A stretch of DNA of 64,000 bases, taken from NCBI GenBank assembly GCA_015698045.1, contig BLAL01000011.1, positions 2,296,501 through 2,360,500 of the forward strand, written 5' to 3'. Positions 24,955 through 38,080 of this stretch are shown here, piece by piece; position 1 is the stretch's first letter; each line of letters begins with the position of its first letter. Made by a program: the position numbers and the translations under genes. Below the pieces are notes generated by a model. The model did not search any database. It saw only the letters and a program-made list of their open reading frames with translations, and had not been told where the DNA came from. This stretch comes from Rhizophagus clarus. Its lineage: Eukaryota; Glomeromycota; Glomeromycetes; Glomerales; Glomeraceae.

Positions 24955-26088
24955 ATGGCTGAAGAATTAGATAATGATTTCAAAAACTTTATTGAAAGGT
25001 TTACTTACATGAAATCCACGAATATTGAAAAAGAACGAAATGTTTTAAGTCCTAAAACGCGTAGTAAAGCCACGCGCAAAGATCCTTATCCACAGCAAAT
25101 AAAAAAGCGCGAGAGTCTTAAGCTTTCGATTTCCAAAGTTTCGCAATATCCTCTAGACCACGCATTGCCCGATATAATAGATCATAATTTGTTAGGTACG
25201 TTAAATAGTAATTAACTTTATTGTAAAAAAGGTTTATTAAGTTTACCTTTTTATAGTTTTATTTGTTGGAATTAATCCTGGTATAAGAAGGTGAATTTTC
25301 CTTCATTGTGAATAATGATTGCTCAATATAGTAATAATTCTGAAAGTTTAAATTCGTTAAAACTTAGCGCACAGACTGGACATCACTTTGCCGGACCAAC
25401 AAATCACTTTTACCCATGTCTAGTTGAAAGCGGTAATAAATAAATTATGTTATTTTATATTTGTTTTCGCAACTTCTTAAGTGGATGTATTATTAATGTA
25501 ATAATTAGGATTAACCAACAGTGAAGTTGTAAATTATGAAAATGATGCAGAATTACCAAAAAAATTTCGAATTGGACTTATCAATGTTTGTTCCAGAACG
25601 AGTCGATCGTCAGCTGTAAGTTGTTGAATATCTTTAATTATAAAAATAAATTTTTTTTTATATTATACATATTCTAATATCTAATAATTTTTTAAAATTC
25701 TTTAAAGGATTTAAATAAAAATGAAATGATGGATGGAATTCCTTCGCTCATTAATAAAGTAAAATTATATAAACCAAAAATTTTGAGTTTTGTGGGAAAA
25801 TGTGCGTATGAAGCATATGAAAAATCTAGTAAAGATTCTAATATAAATAATAGCAATAAATCTTTACCATTTAAGTTTGGGTTACAATCAAAAAAGATAT
25901 TTTGGACTGATGGTGGATATACTAAAATATCTGCAATGCCTTCTACAAGCGGTAGAGTTTCTCATTATCAAAAAGATTACAAATTAAAATTATTTAAAGA
26001 ATTAAAAACATTGATTGATATTGAAAGGGAACAAGAGAAAACAAATAAATTATATCAGTTGGAAGTTGAGGCAAAAGAACGTATGTAA
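24955..26088 (+). CDS. thymine-DNA glycosylase / Mug-type uracil-DNA glycosylase
   Basis: Five exons (24955-25195, 25257-25290, 25368-25432, 25509-25615, 25708-26088) sum to 828 nt, or 275 residues. The catalytic motif VLFVGINPGIRSAQTGHHFA spans exons 2-3; Asn87 in GINPG is the residue that activates water in TDG/Mug enzymes. GPTNHFYPCLVESGLT, INVCSRTSRSSADL and the insertion-loop motif MPSTSGR (residues 226-232) follow, all in family order. The basic N-terminal 80 residues probably bind DNA. The enzyme removes thymine or uracil from G:T and G:U mispairs, the products of cytosine or 5-methylcytosine deamination. That is notable next to a transposon region with apparent C-to-T decay. The 3' end is convergent with the CNH gene. 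Confidence 0.9.
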
Positions 26089-26244
26089 TAATCTGTTTTT
26101 TTTTTTATGAAATGAATAAATTAAACAAATAAAAAATATTCAATATTATATGACATTAATATATATAAATTAGGTATATAAATATTTTTCATATATTATT
26201 ACTTACGAATAAACAAATATATATATATTTTTTTAAAAAAAAAA

Positions 26245-28110
26245 TTATCTGAGTGGACCATCCAAACGATATAAACATACACCTTTCGAGCTTTTATTAA
26301 ATGAACATCCCCAAATAACATCTCTGCTGTTTCGTCCTCTCCCCAAATAAACAACATCAACTCCTCTTACAACATTTTCAACTATCCTTCCAGTGTTAAA
26401 ACTTCTTACTTCAACCATATTTTTACCAAATCCAACTATATAGGATTCACCTCCAGTTTGTGAAGGTTTAAGAAATTCAACATGTATAAGTGGATAGGTC
26501 CATTGAAATACAATTGTAGAAAATGGTCTACCTTTAGAATCGACTATCATTGATTTGGAACCAAATGTAGCGAAAAATAAAGAAGGTGCATTTGGAGAGT
26601 CCAAAGAATCAATATTTCCAGTCTCAAATACAGGTATAGGATTTAACATTGCAGAAGGATCTTCATTTATTATCAAATTATATGGAGGTGGAATTGTAAA
26701 ACTTTCTGAAACAAATTCTGGATCAAGAGTTGGAATCCAAGGAAGTTGAGTAAACGTCTGCCATGTAATATTTTCTGGATCACTCGGTTTATTATTCATA
26801 TTGGAAGAACGTAGCTCTGAAACTGAAATTTCTCTCACTCGCGCGTCTTCAATACCTATAAATATGACTTCTGTATGAAAAACCGCAATAATGTCAATCA
26901 ATTGATCTTCGTGCATAGACATCTGAAGAAACTTTGGAGTTTGGGGTAACCAATATGTTCTCGTATGTACAAATTCTGGCTCCCTCGCTACGTCACCATA
27001 ATCTAACTCAAATAAAAAAATATTTTGCTTCGAAAGTGCGGCAAGATAGGTTCTTGTTGGTCCACTTCTTATTACGAATGAAAGCGTCATTCTTGTACTA
27101 GGAAGTTTAAAATAATCTAATGCCCATTGAACAGGAAGATTTTGATGTCTTTCGTGTGCCTCTACTGATGCAACAGAATTCGTTATTAATGATAATGGAT
27201 TCTGATGACTAGAATGTCGTGTATGTCGTCGACAATGTCGAGGGGGAAGAGGACTTGAAGGTCTAGAGGAGCTAGCTGATGATGATGCCGAAGAATTATT
27301 ATTTATTATTCCATTTACTTGTAAATTGTTTGAAGAACCTGTAGGAGAAGAATAATTGACAGTTGAATTCAAATCTTCCATAGTCATAGATCTTCTAATT
27401 TGTGAATTTCGATCCGGAATTGAAAACTCTGGTTCAAATATAGAATCTACAGATCTTGCTCTTCCATGACTCCCTGGTGACCTCGGAGTTGTGGGTGACT
27501 TAGGACTCACTTGAGAAATTTGATGTGACATTTTACTTCGTATTAATAAGCGTAAACTACATAAGTCATAGCTTCTTATATGATTATTTTTTCCAGCTAT
27601 AGCTAATAAAGCCCCATATCTACCGGTTTGTAGAACTGATAATTGTTTAAATCGTACATTATGTATAAGTCTTTTTGGTATTTGCTGTTCAGAAGGTAGA
27701 GATAAATCTATAAAATCTAAACTAACATTAGTTCCTAAAAGAAAATATCGATCATCAAGGATATGTCCGCAAAGGTATTTATCTTTGGTATAAAGAACAT
27801 TGCCAAGAGTATAAAGTTCGAAGCATGAACCGGAGGTTGAGGGATATAAAGAGTATGCGGGTGCTCTATCATGAGCAAATCTGTTCTAGGGAAAAGATTT
27901 ATTAAATAAAATATAGTAGGTGCCAGTGCTTGTTACAATTACTTTAACAAATATAAAGTAATAATAAAAAAAAAGAAATTAAAAAATTTTTAATCTATTT
28001 TTGAAAGTATAAACTACCTGAGAACCTGCTTCTATGTAATCATTTTGGGATAGTTCTGTAAAAGGAGGTGGTGGACTTAAAGGTTCCGAATATGGCTCTG
28101 ACAAAACCAT
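26245..28110 (-). CDS. CNH (citron homology) domain protein
   Basis: Exons 28110-28018 and 27885-26245 join to 1734 nt, or 577 residues. The N-terminal 31 residues are Pro/Ser-rich. A CNH beta-propeller begins at about residue 32 (RFAHDRAPAYSLYPS, GHILDDRYFLLGTNVSLDFI, GRYGALLAIAGKNNHIRSYD). It is interrupted at about residues 150-275 by a Ser/Arg/His-rich low-complexity insert, then resumes (WALDYFKLPSTRMTLSFVIR, YLAALSKQNIFLFEL, IAVFHTEVIFIG, SYIVGFGKNMVEVRSFNTGR). CNH domains bind small GTPases or other regulators and usually sit next to RhoGEF or kinase domains; no DH, PH or kinase domain is present here. The ATG at 27529-27531 lies inside this exon, and the frame upstream of it is clearly CNH, so the longer start is correct. 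Confidence 0.8.
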
Positions 28111-29577
28111 TAAACTTGACTTGAAAGAATTATTTAAATTTTAAGAGTGAATTCGACATGTTTAATTTTTTTTAAAAAAAAGCTTTGTTTAACAAATAAA
28201 AATGTGTCACAACCATATAATTTTAGCCCTGAAATTTTTTCCATAATTTTTTTGGAATTATAAACTGATTAAAAATATATTTATTACAGAAAAATATGCT
28301 GTTAAATTTTCCAAATTTATTGATTACATACAACTATTTAATCTTATACAATGATTGATTGGTTAAAAAAAAAAAAAATCATATGTTCTAATATTATATA
28401 ATCAATGGTCGGGGTCATTTGTTAAAACCATTTTAGGGAAAGGGTTTCCTCTTTCCTGGCGTCCATTTAGTTTTGTCAAATTTGGAATATTCAGCTGGAA
28501 TTAAAATAATAATCGTTTTCGGCCAATCAATGAATCAATCTATACGCCAAAGATAACTATGCATTCGTTACTCGTTAGTTGAAATGGTTAACCAATAACG
28601 GAATAGTTTTGTAATAGTTCTTTTCCATATTGGCTAATTCAACTCATGAACGAGATATCACGTCTAATTTAATGTGATTAATTTTTTTTAAATCGCGTTA
28701 TTGATTGTAAAAAACTGTTATCTACAACTTTATAACCTTGTAAGTAGTCATTTAACGATATGTTACACATGATAACATAAGGTCACTATTGAGTTAAAAA
28801 AGTATTCATTGTTATTATACTTGGAAAGTAAATGAAGGATATTTTCAGCCTAAATTATTTCATTTTGTAAGTTCATTTATCAACTTCATTTAGATATGGT
28901 TTTTTTTTTCCAATACAAGGTAATAAATTTTAACACTTTCATGAGAAAAAGAAAAATAAAGCCTTTTATATTAAATTTTGATCATCTAACGCGATTTATA
29001 TTTATTAATGACAATGTATATTCATTGCATATCAACATTTTGCATTTTTATTTGTTTATTTGTGATTAATGAATACATTTCTTTTGACAATGCATATTAC
29101 TCATTTCATTGGTTTGAAATTTAATTCTTTCAAGAAGTTACCAATTAAAGATCCGTCAATTAGTTTAGTTCTCCGTTATCGTTTATAAATAAAAAAAAAC
29201 AAAGAAAATTAGATATTAAGTAAAAATACTTAAAATAGGTAATTTGTAATTCGCGAAAAAATAAAAATATTATGATTGATGCCGCAGTAATTTTAACGAG
29301 TAAATGATCGGCGCGTTTCGTAACTATTTTTGGTATAGACTTGTAGCGGAATTTGATGCTTTTGGGAAATTGTATAGAAACAATAACATTACACATGATG
29401 CGTGCATGAAAGAATGATCTTTTTATAAATAGTCTAATAATAGTATTGTATAGAGACGCGTAGTATTAATTATAAATTTGCTGCGTCATAAGTCATAACA
29501 TATACAATTTTTTGTTTCAGATAATTTTTGAGCTTCAATTTTAAACTCCGTCTGTTGAAACTTTTTATAAGCCAGCC
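28111..29577. promoter_or_regulatory. divergent intergenic region between CNH gene and RAD5
   Basis: This 1.47-kb gap lies between two divergently transcribed genes and should contain both promoters. It is AT-rich, with no reading frame of note, no tRNA and no transposon ends that I could find. A purine/pyrimidine-mixed unique region at about 28390-28760 is less AT-rich than the rest. Confidence 0.4.
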
Positions 29578-32500
29578 ATGGCGTATGACTTTGGAGATAA
29601 CTTTTATAGCAACGGCGAAACCTCAAGTTCTTCAAACTCAAGCTTCTTTGACACGTTTACAAACGATAATAAGAACCTTGACTTTTCTACTGACACTAAT
29701 TTACGCGAGTTACAAAGTATTGTAGGCTCTGAAGTTTCGCTTCCTGACTTGGAAAACTTGTGGAACGCTTCTAGTGGCAACCTAGAAAAGGCAATAAATA
29801 GTTATTTTGATAATAATATGAATAAAGAAAATTTGGACATGAATACTCAAACATCTTCACGACGAAATGCAAAATCTACCAATTACCATGAGAACGACGT
29901 CGAAGTTCCTCGTAAAAAGGCACGAAAGAATGTTGCACGTGACTGGGAACGAAAGTACCTTGGTAGCATCGTGGTTTCTGGTCAGTCGACTATTACGGGT
30001 GAAAATGTGATAAATTTTAAGGATAAGATTACTTTTGAAAGTCAAGTATATTATCAAAAACCGATTAGAGGAAGGAAACGTTCAAAACTTCAATCATGTT
30101 GGCAAAGTACTGTGTTGAAGTTCAAATCCGCGAATGGAATGCAACTTGGAATCATTAACGATAGTAAGATTTCTTTTATGGTTTCTAATTTGATCGATGC
30201 TGGAGTGTGCGAATTTGAAGGTCAAATACTACTTGTTGGTAATGATAATTGTGGTGAAAAGATTGAACTAAATGATGAAATGTATATTGAGATGAAGATT
30301 TATATTTTGGTATATATATAATTTTTTATTGGTTATCATTTTAGAGAATTAATCTTTAAATTTTCGTCTATTTTCATCTTTTTATCATATATTGTGATTA
30401 TAGCATGCAGCATTTTCGCGTGAGCCGATTTTTTCAATTTCAAGAGAAAATAATAAGTATATGGCATCTGGTCCCGCTTCAGTTGCGGACCATAAGGCTA
30501 ACGACCGTAAAATTGCCGTATTGTCGATGTTTGAACAATGTGGTATGAAAGCTAGACAATCTAGCGTGTTAACACAAGAACATAAATTAGCTGGTACTTT
30601 AGATGCAGAAAAAATCGAAGAGCATTTCCAAAATGAAGAGTGGACAGGTTTTAAATCAGCCTCAAGTATCCAACAATCTCTTTTCCCCCCTAATGACGAA
30701 GAAGGTCCAAGTATCTCTGATCAACAATTGAACGCGTTATATGAAAAAGCACAAATGGCAGACATGAACATTCCTGAGTGTGAACCTCCAGCACATACTT
30801 TTCTTTATAGTTTAAGACGATATCAAAAGCAAGCTCTCCATTGGATGCTTTCGAAAGAAACGCTTGACCCGAATCAGTTAACACCAACATCCTTACACCC
30901 TTTGTGGGAAGAATATGAATTTCCTGTCCAAATCTATCATGAAACGGGAGAAATGATTGACGATGGTTTTTCAAATAAATTATTTTATTTCAATCCTTAT
31001 ACAGGTATCTTTATAAAGGGGTTAATGACGATCAACACTATATATATGAATTAACATTTTTTTAATTTTATAGGAGAACTTTCTCTTGATTTTCAGAAGG
31101 TTGATCAATGCAGGGGAGGGATTTTAGCAGATGGTATGTTAACTAATCGCATTGTTTTGACCTTACAATACCTTTAATCTTACAATATATTCTATTATTT
31201 TTTCTTCTTTTGTTATAATTAGAAATGGGTTTAGGCAAAACTATTGAGATATTAAGCCTCATTCATTCTGTTAAATATCCTGCGATTGACCCAAATCAGG
31301 TTGATGTAGTTGATTTAACAGAGGAGATTAAACCCTCAACAGTCCGTCATGTTTCTTTGTCTACATATGAAGCGTATCCGAAAATAAAGACAACTCTTAT
31401 AGTCTGTCCAATGAGTTTGCTTTCACAGTGGCGCGATGAAGTACATAATGTTTCTGCGCCGGATACCATGACTGTAGAAGTGTATTATGGCAAGAAAAGA
31501 AATTGGGATTTGAAAGCGATTAGAGCTCGTAAAGTAGACTTGCCAGATGTTCTCGTTACGACTTATGGTGTTTTGATGTCTGAGTTCTCTGATGAAGAAA
31601 ACAAACCGGCTACTTCACCATTATTTAATGGTAAGAAGAAATAAATTTTAATTTTAGTTTTTATATACGAGTTAAATCTCACGCGTGCAATAATTTTATA
31701 GTCGAGTTTCTTAGAGTTGTCTTAGATGAAGCACATGTAATTAAGAGTAGAAACACAAAAACAGCTAAGGCTTGTTATTCCTTGAGAGCAGAAAGAAGAT
31801 GGGCTTTAACTGGTTAGTTAAAGTAACAACAAAATACATTATTAAGAATTTGAATTTTTTATTCAAAATTTTTGTTTACTTATCAGGTACACCTATTCAA
31901 AATCGTCTTGAGGATATTTTTTCTCTGGTTCATTTTCTTCGCCATGAACCATGGAGCAATTTTCAATTTTGGAAAAAGTATATTCAAAACCCGTGAGTTA
32001 TTTTATATCATTATATTTTTATTATAAGTATTATATAAATTTTGTAACAACTTCTAAAATTATTATCTTAGATTTGATAAGAAAGATCTTCGTGCTTTGG
32101 GAGTGGTTCAAGGTGTTTTGGAACCTTTAGTTCTACGCCGTACAAAGAACATGAGAGACATTAATGGCCAACCAATTATCGATCTGCCCAGTAAAGAAGT
32201 TGAAATAGAATATCTTGAATTCTCTCCGGAAGAACAAGATATCTACGATTCGATTTATACTCACTCCAAGACCAAATTTAATTACTACGTTAAATCTGGG
32301 AGTATTTTAAGCCACTATGCTCATATTTTTCAACTACTAGTTAGGTAAGGTGAAATATCATTTAATATATACGTATGGATGATTTTAAATATATTATTAT
32401 TTTTTTTTTCTTTACAGGTTACGTCAAGTCTGTGATCATCCGATCCTTGCAATTTCTAAACACACAAGTAAATTACTATTCTCTATTTTTGAAGTAAGGA

Positions 32501-33981
32501 TTTCTTAAGTCATTAACATAAACTTAAACATAATTTTCAGTCATTAACGAAGATGATGAAGAAGGTGTAAATGATTTAGCTTTTGATGAAGAGGGCAATC
32601 TTAATATAGATCATTTGATCGAGAGATTTATGACAAATTATGGTGAACGTGGCAACTCTGCAAATTATCAGATTGAAATGTTGGAAAAATTAAAATATGG
32701 AGAGGATTTTTCCAATAGGGAGTGTCCGATTTGTTATGATAATTTGGTGAATGGTGTTTTAATGCCTTGTATGCATTCCGCATGTCGTCAATGTATTATG
32801 GAATACTTCCAGGTTGGTTATCAATTTTATTTGTATAATGACAACTAAATGCAGTCACTAATTTCTCATTGTATTGATAGAACCAAGAACTACTGGGAAA
32901 ATCAGGCCAATGTCCTGTCTGTCGCCGCGGGCCCATTACTGAAAATGATTTATTGGACATTAGCAAAAAAAATGAAGAGAAACCTTCATCAGGCACTTCA
33001 TCCAATACAAATGATAATGATAACGACATGACGACGTTTGAAGAAAGTGACGCAAATTTAAAACTCTCAGCCAAATTAGGTGCTCTTCTACGTAAACTAA
33101 ATAATTTACGACAAGAAAACAAAATGACAGAGAAATGTGTCATTTTTTCTCAATTGTAATTATGATTAAATTTGTTTGTTATATCTTTCGTTTCTTATAT
33201 AAGTTTTATTTAATAAATTCTACTTTTAGTACGTCAATGCTGGATTTGATTGGCGACGTCCTTGCAAAAGAGAATTTTTCATTTGTTAGATTGGATGGCA
33301 CTCAACAACAATCTGATAGAGAGCGTGTTCTTAGAGACTTCAAAAAGCCTGGAATTGATATAATACTAATTTCTTTGCGTGCTGGTAAGAAATTTATTAT
33401 ACGTAAAAACATAATATTCAGCAAGAAATATAAAATTTACTTCGCTATATGAATTTAACAGGTGGTGTTGGACTGAATCTTACTGCTGCGAGTAGAGCAT
33501 TCTTGATGGTAAGAATTATTATATTACAAGTCAAATATTTAATTATAAGAATTTCATCAATTAAAAATCATCAATTAAAAAATTACAAATATGTAGGACC
33601 CTTGGTGGAATTCGAGTATTGAAGATCAAGTAATTAATCATTAATTATTTAATTTATTTGTTTCTCCTCATTATTCAAAATTTTTAATTATTCTTCTTTA
33701 TTATGAAATTAATTTATCAGGCAGTAGATCGTGTTCATGTAGGTCTTAGCATATGCCCTTTATTCCGTTTTAACGTGACACTTATTAACATTACAATTTT
33801 ATTTTAGCGCATTGGTCAAAAACGTGAAGTAAGAGTTACTCGGTTTATTATCAAGAATTCTATTGAAGAAAAAATGCTTTCAATCCAGAAACGTAAGAAT
33901 GCAATTGCTTGTGGTTTAGGCATGTCCAAAGATGAATTGAAAGCTCACCGAATAGAAGATTTACGAGAATTATTCTCTTAA
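29578..33981 (+). CDS. RAD5: Rad5/HLTF: HIRAN, SNF2 helicase and RING E3
   Basis: Fifteen exons (29578-30309, 30404-31004, 31074-31133, 31223-31630, 31702-31812, 31887-31992, 32072-32344, 32418-32467, 32541-32812, 32881-33155, 33230-33384, 33462-33508, 33597-33629, 33721-33738, 33808-33981) sum to 3315 nt, or 1104 residues (yeast Rad5 has 1169). A UBA-like N-terminal segment is followed by a HIRAN domain at about residues 125-245. Walker A is DEMGLGKT (464-471) and the DEAH box is at 609-612. A C3HC4 RING is embedded between the ATPase lobes, starting CPIC at 842 with [10 protein letters not shown] and CPVCR. Lobe 2 has [34 protein letters not shown] and [13 protein letters not shown]. Rad5 polyubiquitinates PCNA and reverses stalled forks. 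Exon 14 is an 18-nt microexon encoding AVDRVH. All motifs are intact. Confidence 0.95.
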
Positions 33982-34560
33982 ATTCTTATATCCCTTAATT
34001 TTACTAATAATGCTTTATAATTATAATTGATAACATTAAAGAAATATGTAATGTAAATAATGTTATTAATTTACCATAATTGATAATATATATTATTAGA
34101 AACTAAAGTTTGCACAGTTATAATTATTATTAGTTAATTTTTAAATATACGATGTATAAAATGTGAAAATATTAAGATTAAAATAGAAATTATATTAAAC
34201 TATTACTTATTTATGCCTAATGTTAAACATATATAAACAATAAAATATTACATTAAAAACTTGTAATAATTGGTACGGTAACGGTTATTAATCTTAATAC
34301 TAATTTTTTTGAAATGTATATAATAAAATTTTTTTACAATATAATAAATTTTATTTTCACTTAATAAATTTTTTAATTTTTAGTAAATTACATATTTTAT
34401 TTAATAAACTCATACTATCTAAATACTAAATTTTTTGATAAAAATAATAAAAAGAATTACAATAATAAAAAAAAAGTGTATGAAAATATTAATAAATAAA
34501 TTTATAAAGTAAACTTATAATAAGTATTACAGAAAATTTTTTTAATATATTAGTTAATAA
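33982..34560. other. AT-rich spacer after RAD5
   Basis: This is a featureless AT-rich sequence beyond the RAD5 stop. From here rightwards I find no intact host gene, so it marks the switch from the gene-rich to the repeat-rich half of the window. Confidence 0.5.
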
Positions 34561-35275
34561 AAAATATATAAATAAAAGGGCAAAAGGAATGAAAGCAAAT
34601 GAAAAATATAAGAGAAGTAAAAGAAAATAAAAGAAATAAAAAAAAAATAACAAAAAATAAAATAAAATAAAAAGAAAATAAAAAAAAAAAATAAAGGAAA
34701 ATAAAATAAAGTAAAAAAAAATAAAAAAAATAAAGAAAATAAAAAACAATGTAAAAAAAACAAAAAAAGATAAAATAAAAATCAATAAAATAAAATAAAA
34801 ACAAAAAAAAAATTAAAAAGTAATATATAAAAACAAAAAAAATAAAGTAAAAATAAAATAATTATAAATAAAAAAATAAAAAAATAAAAAAAAAAAGATA
34901 AAAAATAATAAAAAAAATAAATAAAAAAATAAAAAAAAATAAAAGAAACAAAAAAATAAAAAAATAAATAGTAAAATAAATAAAAAACTAAATAAAACTA
35001 ACCTATAAATAAAAAAAAAAAATAAAATTAATAGAAAAAAAAATTACATATTAAATAAAAATAAAAATAAAAATAAATAAAAATATGCATTAATAATTGC
35101 AAAAAAAAACTTAAAAAATCTAAAAAAAACAAAATACAAAATATAAAAAACAAAAAATAAAAATAAAAAATATGAAATTAGAATTATATAAACTGATTTA
35201 AAAAATAAAATAAAATTAATAAAAAATAAAATATAAGAAATAAAATAAACTAATCAGTATAAAAATTTATATGTA
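34560..35275. repeat. A-rich strand-asymmetric low-complexity tract
   Basis: For about 700 bases the plus strand is nearly all A with T, formed from AAAATAAAA-type units and very few C or G. The strand bias (A far above T) is unlike the balanced AT-rich sequence around it. The reverse-strand frames across it encode Phe/Tyr/Leu runs only and are not genes. It could be an expanded retroposon poly-A tail or a simple-sequence expansion. Confidence 0.7.
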
Positions 35276-35522
35276 AGTAAATCTGATACTAAAACCCTAA
35301 AGAATATATATAAAGATCAAAGATGATCGGTAAAATTTTAACCTAAAATAAACAAATGTTTTTACTAATATCAATACATAAATAATTTGATTTATAACTT
35401 TATAAATTATATTAAAATAAGCAATTTTTTTTATAACATAATTAATAAAATTGTAATCACATATTGATTTATATACTTTATAAATCCAAATATTTCCATA
35501 ATTATTATAGAACATTAGTATA

Positions 35523-37085
35523 TTAATTTGTATTTAATAAAATACTAATTATATTATTACTATTAAAAAATTCATAATAATTTTTAAATGCATTAACCAA
35601 AATTAAAAAATAATGATTAATTATAATATCATCAAATGATAAATGAAAAATAAAATTGGATGGATACCTATGTATAAAAATAATGCATCTGTTAGAAGTA
35701 ATAGATGTAAACAAATTATTGCCTGTAGGAATAAATATTTTCAATGTAACTTTTGATATGTCTTTAATTTTTGTAACTTGATCAGTATTAAACAATAATT
35801 GTCATATAATTCATAATATAATGCTTGCACTTGACCAACACAAATTTGTTTACCGAATAAAATGATCTTACATCAAAAAAAAATCTTCTGATATATTTGC
35901 ATTTTCTATATTTGGTACCGATAATAAAAAAATTATTAAAGTAAAAAAAATTGTTATATTAATAACTAATAAGCTATAATAACTTACTTTGTGAAATGAT
36001 TTTTTGATTTCATTTTTCTGAAATAGACTGGTATAATTGTTTACTTTTTTTTCCAATTATAATTAGCAAGTGTTTTAGCTATTGTTTGACAAGTAGATTT
36101 TCATCGATTTGTTCTTTGTGAAATAAATCTTTCTTCTTAATCATTATTATTTACAAAATAAGATAGAATATGACTGGCCTTATTTGGTTAAATAGTATTT
36201 TGATTAGTTATAATTTGAGAATTTGAGGTTTTAAAATGCCATAATATTGAACGACTATTATATATATCATGTCTTTCATGCTCCTTGATTAAAAGATTAA
36301 AATTAAGATTATCTTCTAGTAAATATAAAATATTCGAAACTATAAATATAATATTATAAATTGTATTAAATATTAATTAAAAATTATGGTATTTTAGACT
36401 TACTTATTGAATTAGATATTAAAGTATTTTGATTTACCAAATTTACTTGTGCCTGATATTTATTAATATCAATTTCTTTATTGAAATTCTGTTCAAAATC
36501 TAAAAAATCTCCAGCTTGCATTTGTGAAACTTTATTTGATGCACAACCAATTGCTTTTGAAAATTCATTCATATTATTATCAATTTCAGATTTGTTATTT
36601 ATAGGTAAAAATGATACCTCTGAATTATCATTAATTATTTCAATAAGAACTATTGGTTATAGCAATCTTTCAATTAATAAACTATCTGGTAACAACATAT
36701 TTAAATATTCAGCCAATTTATAAGCAAGTTGACGTGATTGTCTAAAAACTTAAAGTATATCTAAATCATTAGACCATTTCATTAAATTTGAAATCATATC
36801 AATAGTCAAATTTCCTTCATTATAATCAAAAAGATATCCTTCAAATAGATTTTTAAAATTAAAGAATAATATAATTATAAATAAAAACTTTTATTGGCTA
36901 TCATTATATTTATCTTCTTGAACAGATTTTTTTTTATTAAATGTTATATTATTATTAGTTTGCAAAGACTTTGTATAATATGAAATTTTTGTGACCATTT
37001 GTAACATTTTTGCAAAGTCAAAATCTGCACAAATTTGACATGCAATTCGAAATATATATTCACAAACTTTCGAGCTGTGCATCTA
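35523..37085 (-). pseudogene. decayed protein-coding remnant, probably transposon-derived
   Basis: Reading the minus strand from about 37085 to 35523 gives successive protein-like blocks: KVCEYIFRIACQICADFDFA, then NEGNLTIDMISNLMKWSNDL, RQSRQLAYKLAEYLNMLLPD and NEFSKAIGCASNKVSQMQAG. Two TAA codons interrupt the same frame (near 36751 and 36658), and further blocks at 35523-36056 are in other frames. I do not recognise the family. The position among transposon ends and the lack of any intact frame suggest an old transposase or accessory gene. Confidence 0.4.
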
Positions 37086-37624
37086 AGAAATTAAAGAAAA
37101 ATCAGAATAATACTCTTAATATGATTTAATAAGAAGAACCATAAATTCTAATAATGAGGTAAAAATAGCAAAGCTCTGTGATGCTATAAAGTTTTCCTTA
37201 ATAGAAATAAAATATGGGTATTTGCATGATATACATTCTATATGAAATTGCTAAAGTTGTAAAAAAAAAATGCTGTCATACACATTTGTATTCTTTCAAT
37301 ATGACATATTTTCCAGTTTAAATAACTATCTACAAGTTCATCTAAAAATCATTTAATGTAATTAATTAATACTAGTAAAAATATATTATAAAAGAAATGA
37401 ATAATTACCTAAAACAAACAGATAAATGAAAAACCCATCATATCCTTATTTTATTTCATTTTGATTATTTAAACATTAAGCCAAATTATGAAAATAAAAG
37501 GATTGATATGCAGCCCTATCATCCTGTCTATCAAGCTTTATAATATCATTTTTATACATTATGAAATTTGAAGATTCAGATAGCTTAAGAAAGTGCTCAA
37601 AAGTGCTGTGGATTTGCCAAATAT

Positions 37625-38080
37625 TAAAACAAGACTGGGAAAACTAATAATAGAGGTCACTGAACAATAGTAAATTGGTGAGTTTACCTAAATTAAAAAT
37701 ATTTTGCATAAGTAATTGACTTAAAAATCTAACAATCCTACACAGGAATGTTTGAAGAATATAATGAATCATAAATTGTTCTTTTAAAATTAATATTAAC
37801 TGAAATCATTAAATTTTCCGAAAAAATTTTTATAATAATGCGAACCACTTTTAAAAAAATTTATTAATTATGCGAACCACCCTTTTGTGTTATACAGAAT
37901 ATATAAAAATTTAAATTGAGTGTATAAATGGCAAATTTAACTCTAACCTTAAGCAGATATTGTTAGTTCACACATTTTGGCTTCATTAAAAATTGAATAT
38001 ATCAAAAATTTAATCAACTTTACTAATGTGCTGGGTGCTACAGTGACCTCTATTATAAGATTTTCCGGTCCTATTAAAAC
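37625..38080. repeat. inverted repeat pair with CAGTGACCTCTATTAT arms
   Basis: AATAGAGGTCACTG at about 37651-37664 is the complement of CAGTGACCTCTATT at about 38040-38053. The similarity extends outwards about 25 more bases on each side (GGGAAAACT versus AGATTTTCC, then TTAAAAC-type sequence). About 375 bases without coding potential lie between them. These are probably the ends of two abutting elements or of one foldback element; no clear target duplication was found. Confidence 0.5.

Noticed and set aside
32796..33143. 115-codon minus-strand frame across RAD5
   Set aside because: Antisense to the RING and linker exons of RAD5, whose protein motifs are unambiguous on the plus strand.
34489..34804. 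Overlapping Phe/Tyr/Leu-rich minus-strand frames
   Set aside because: They come from the A-rich low-complexity tract read on the other strand; composition is not protein-like.
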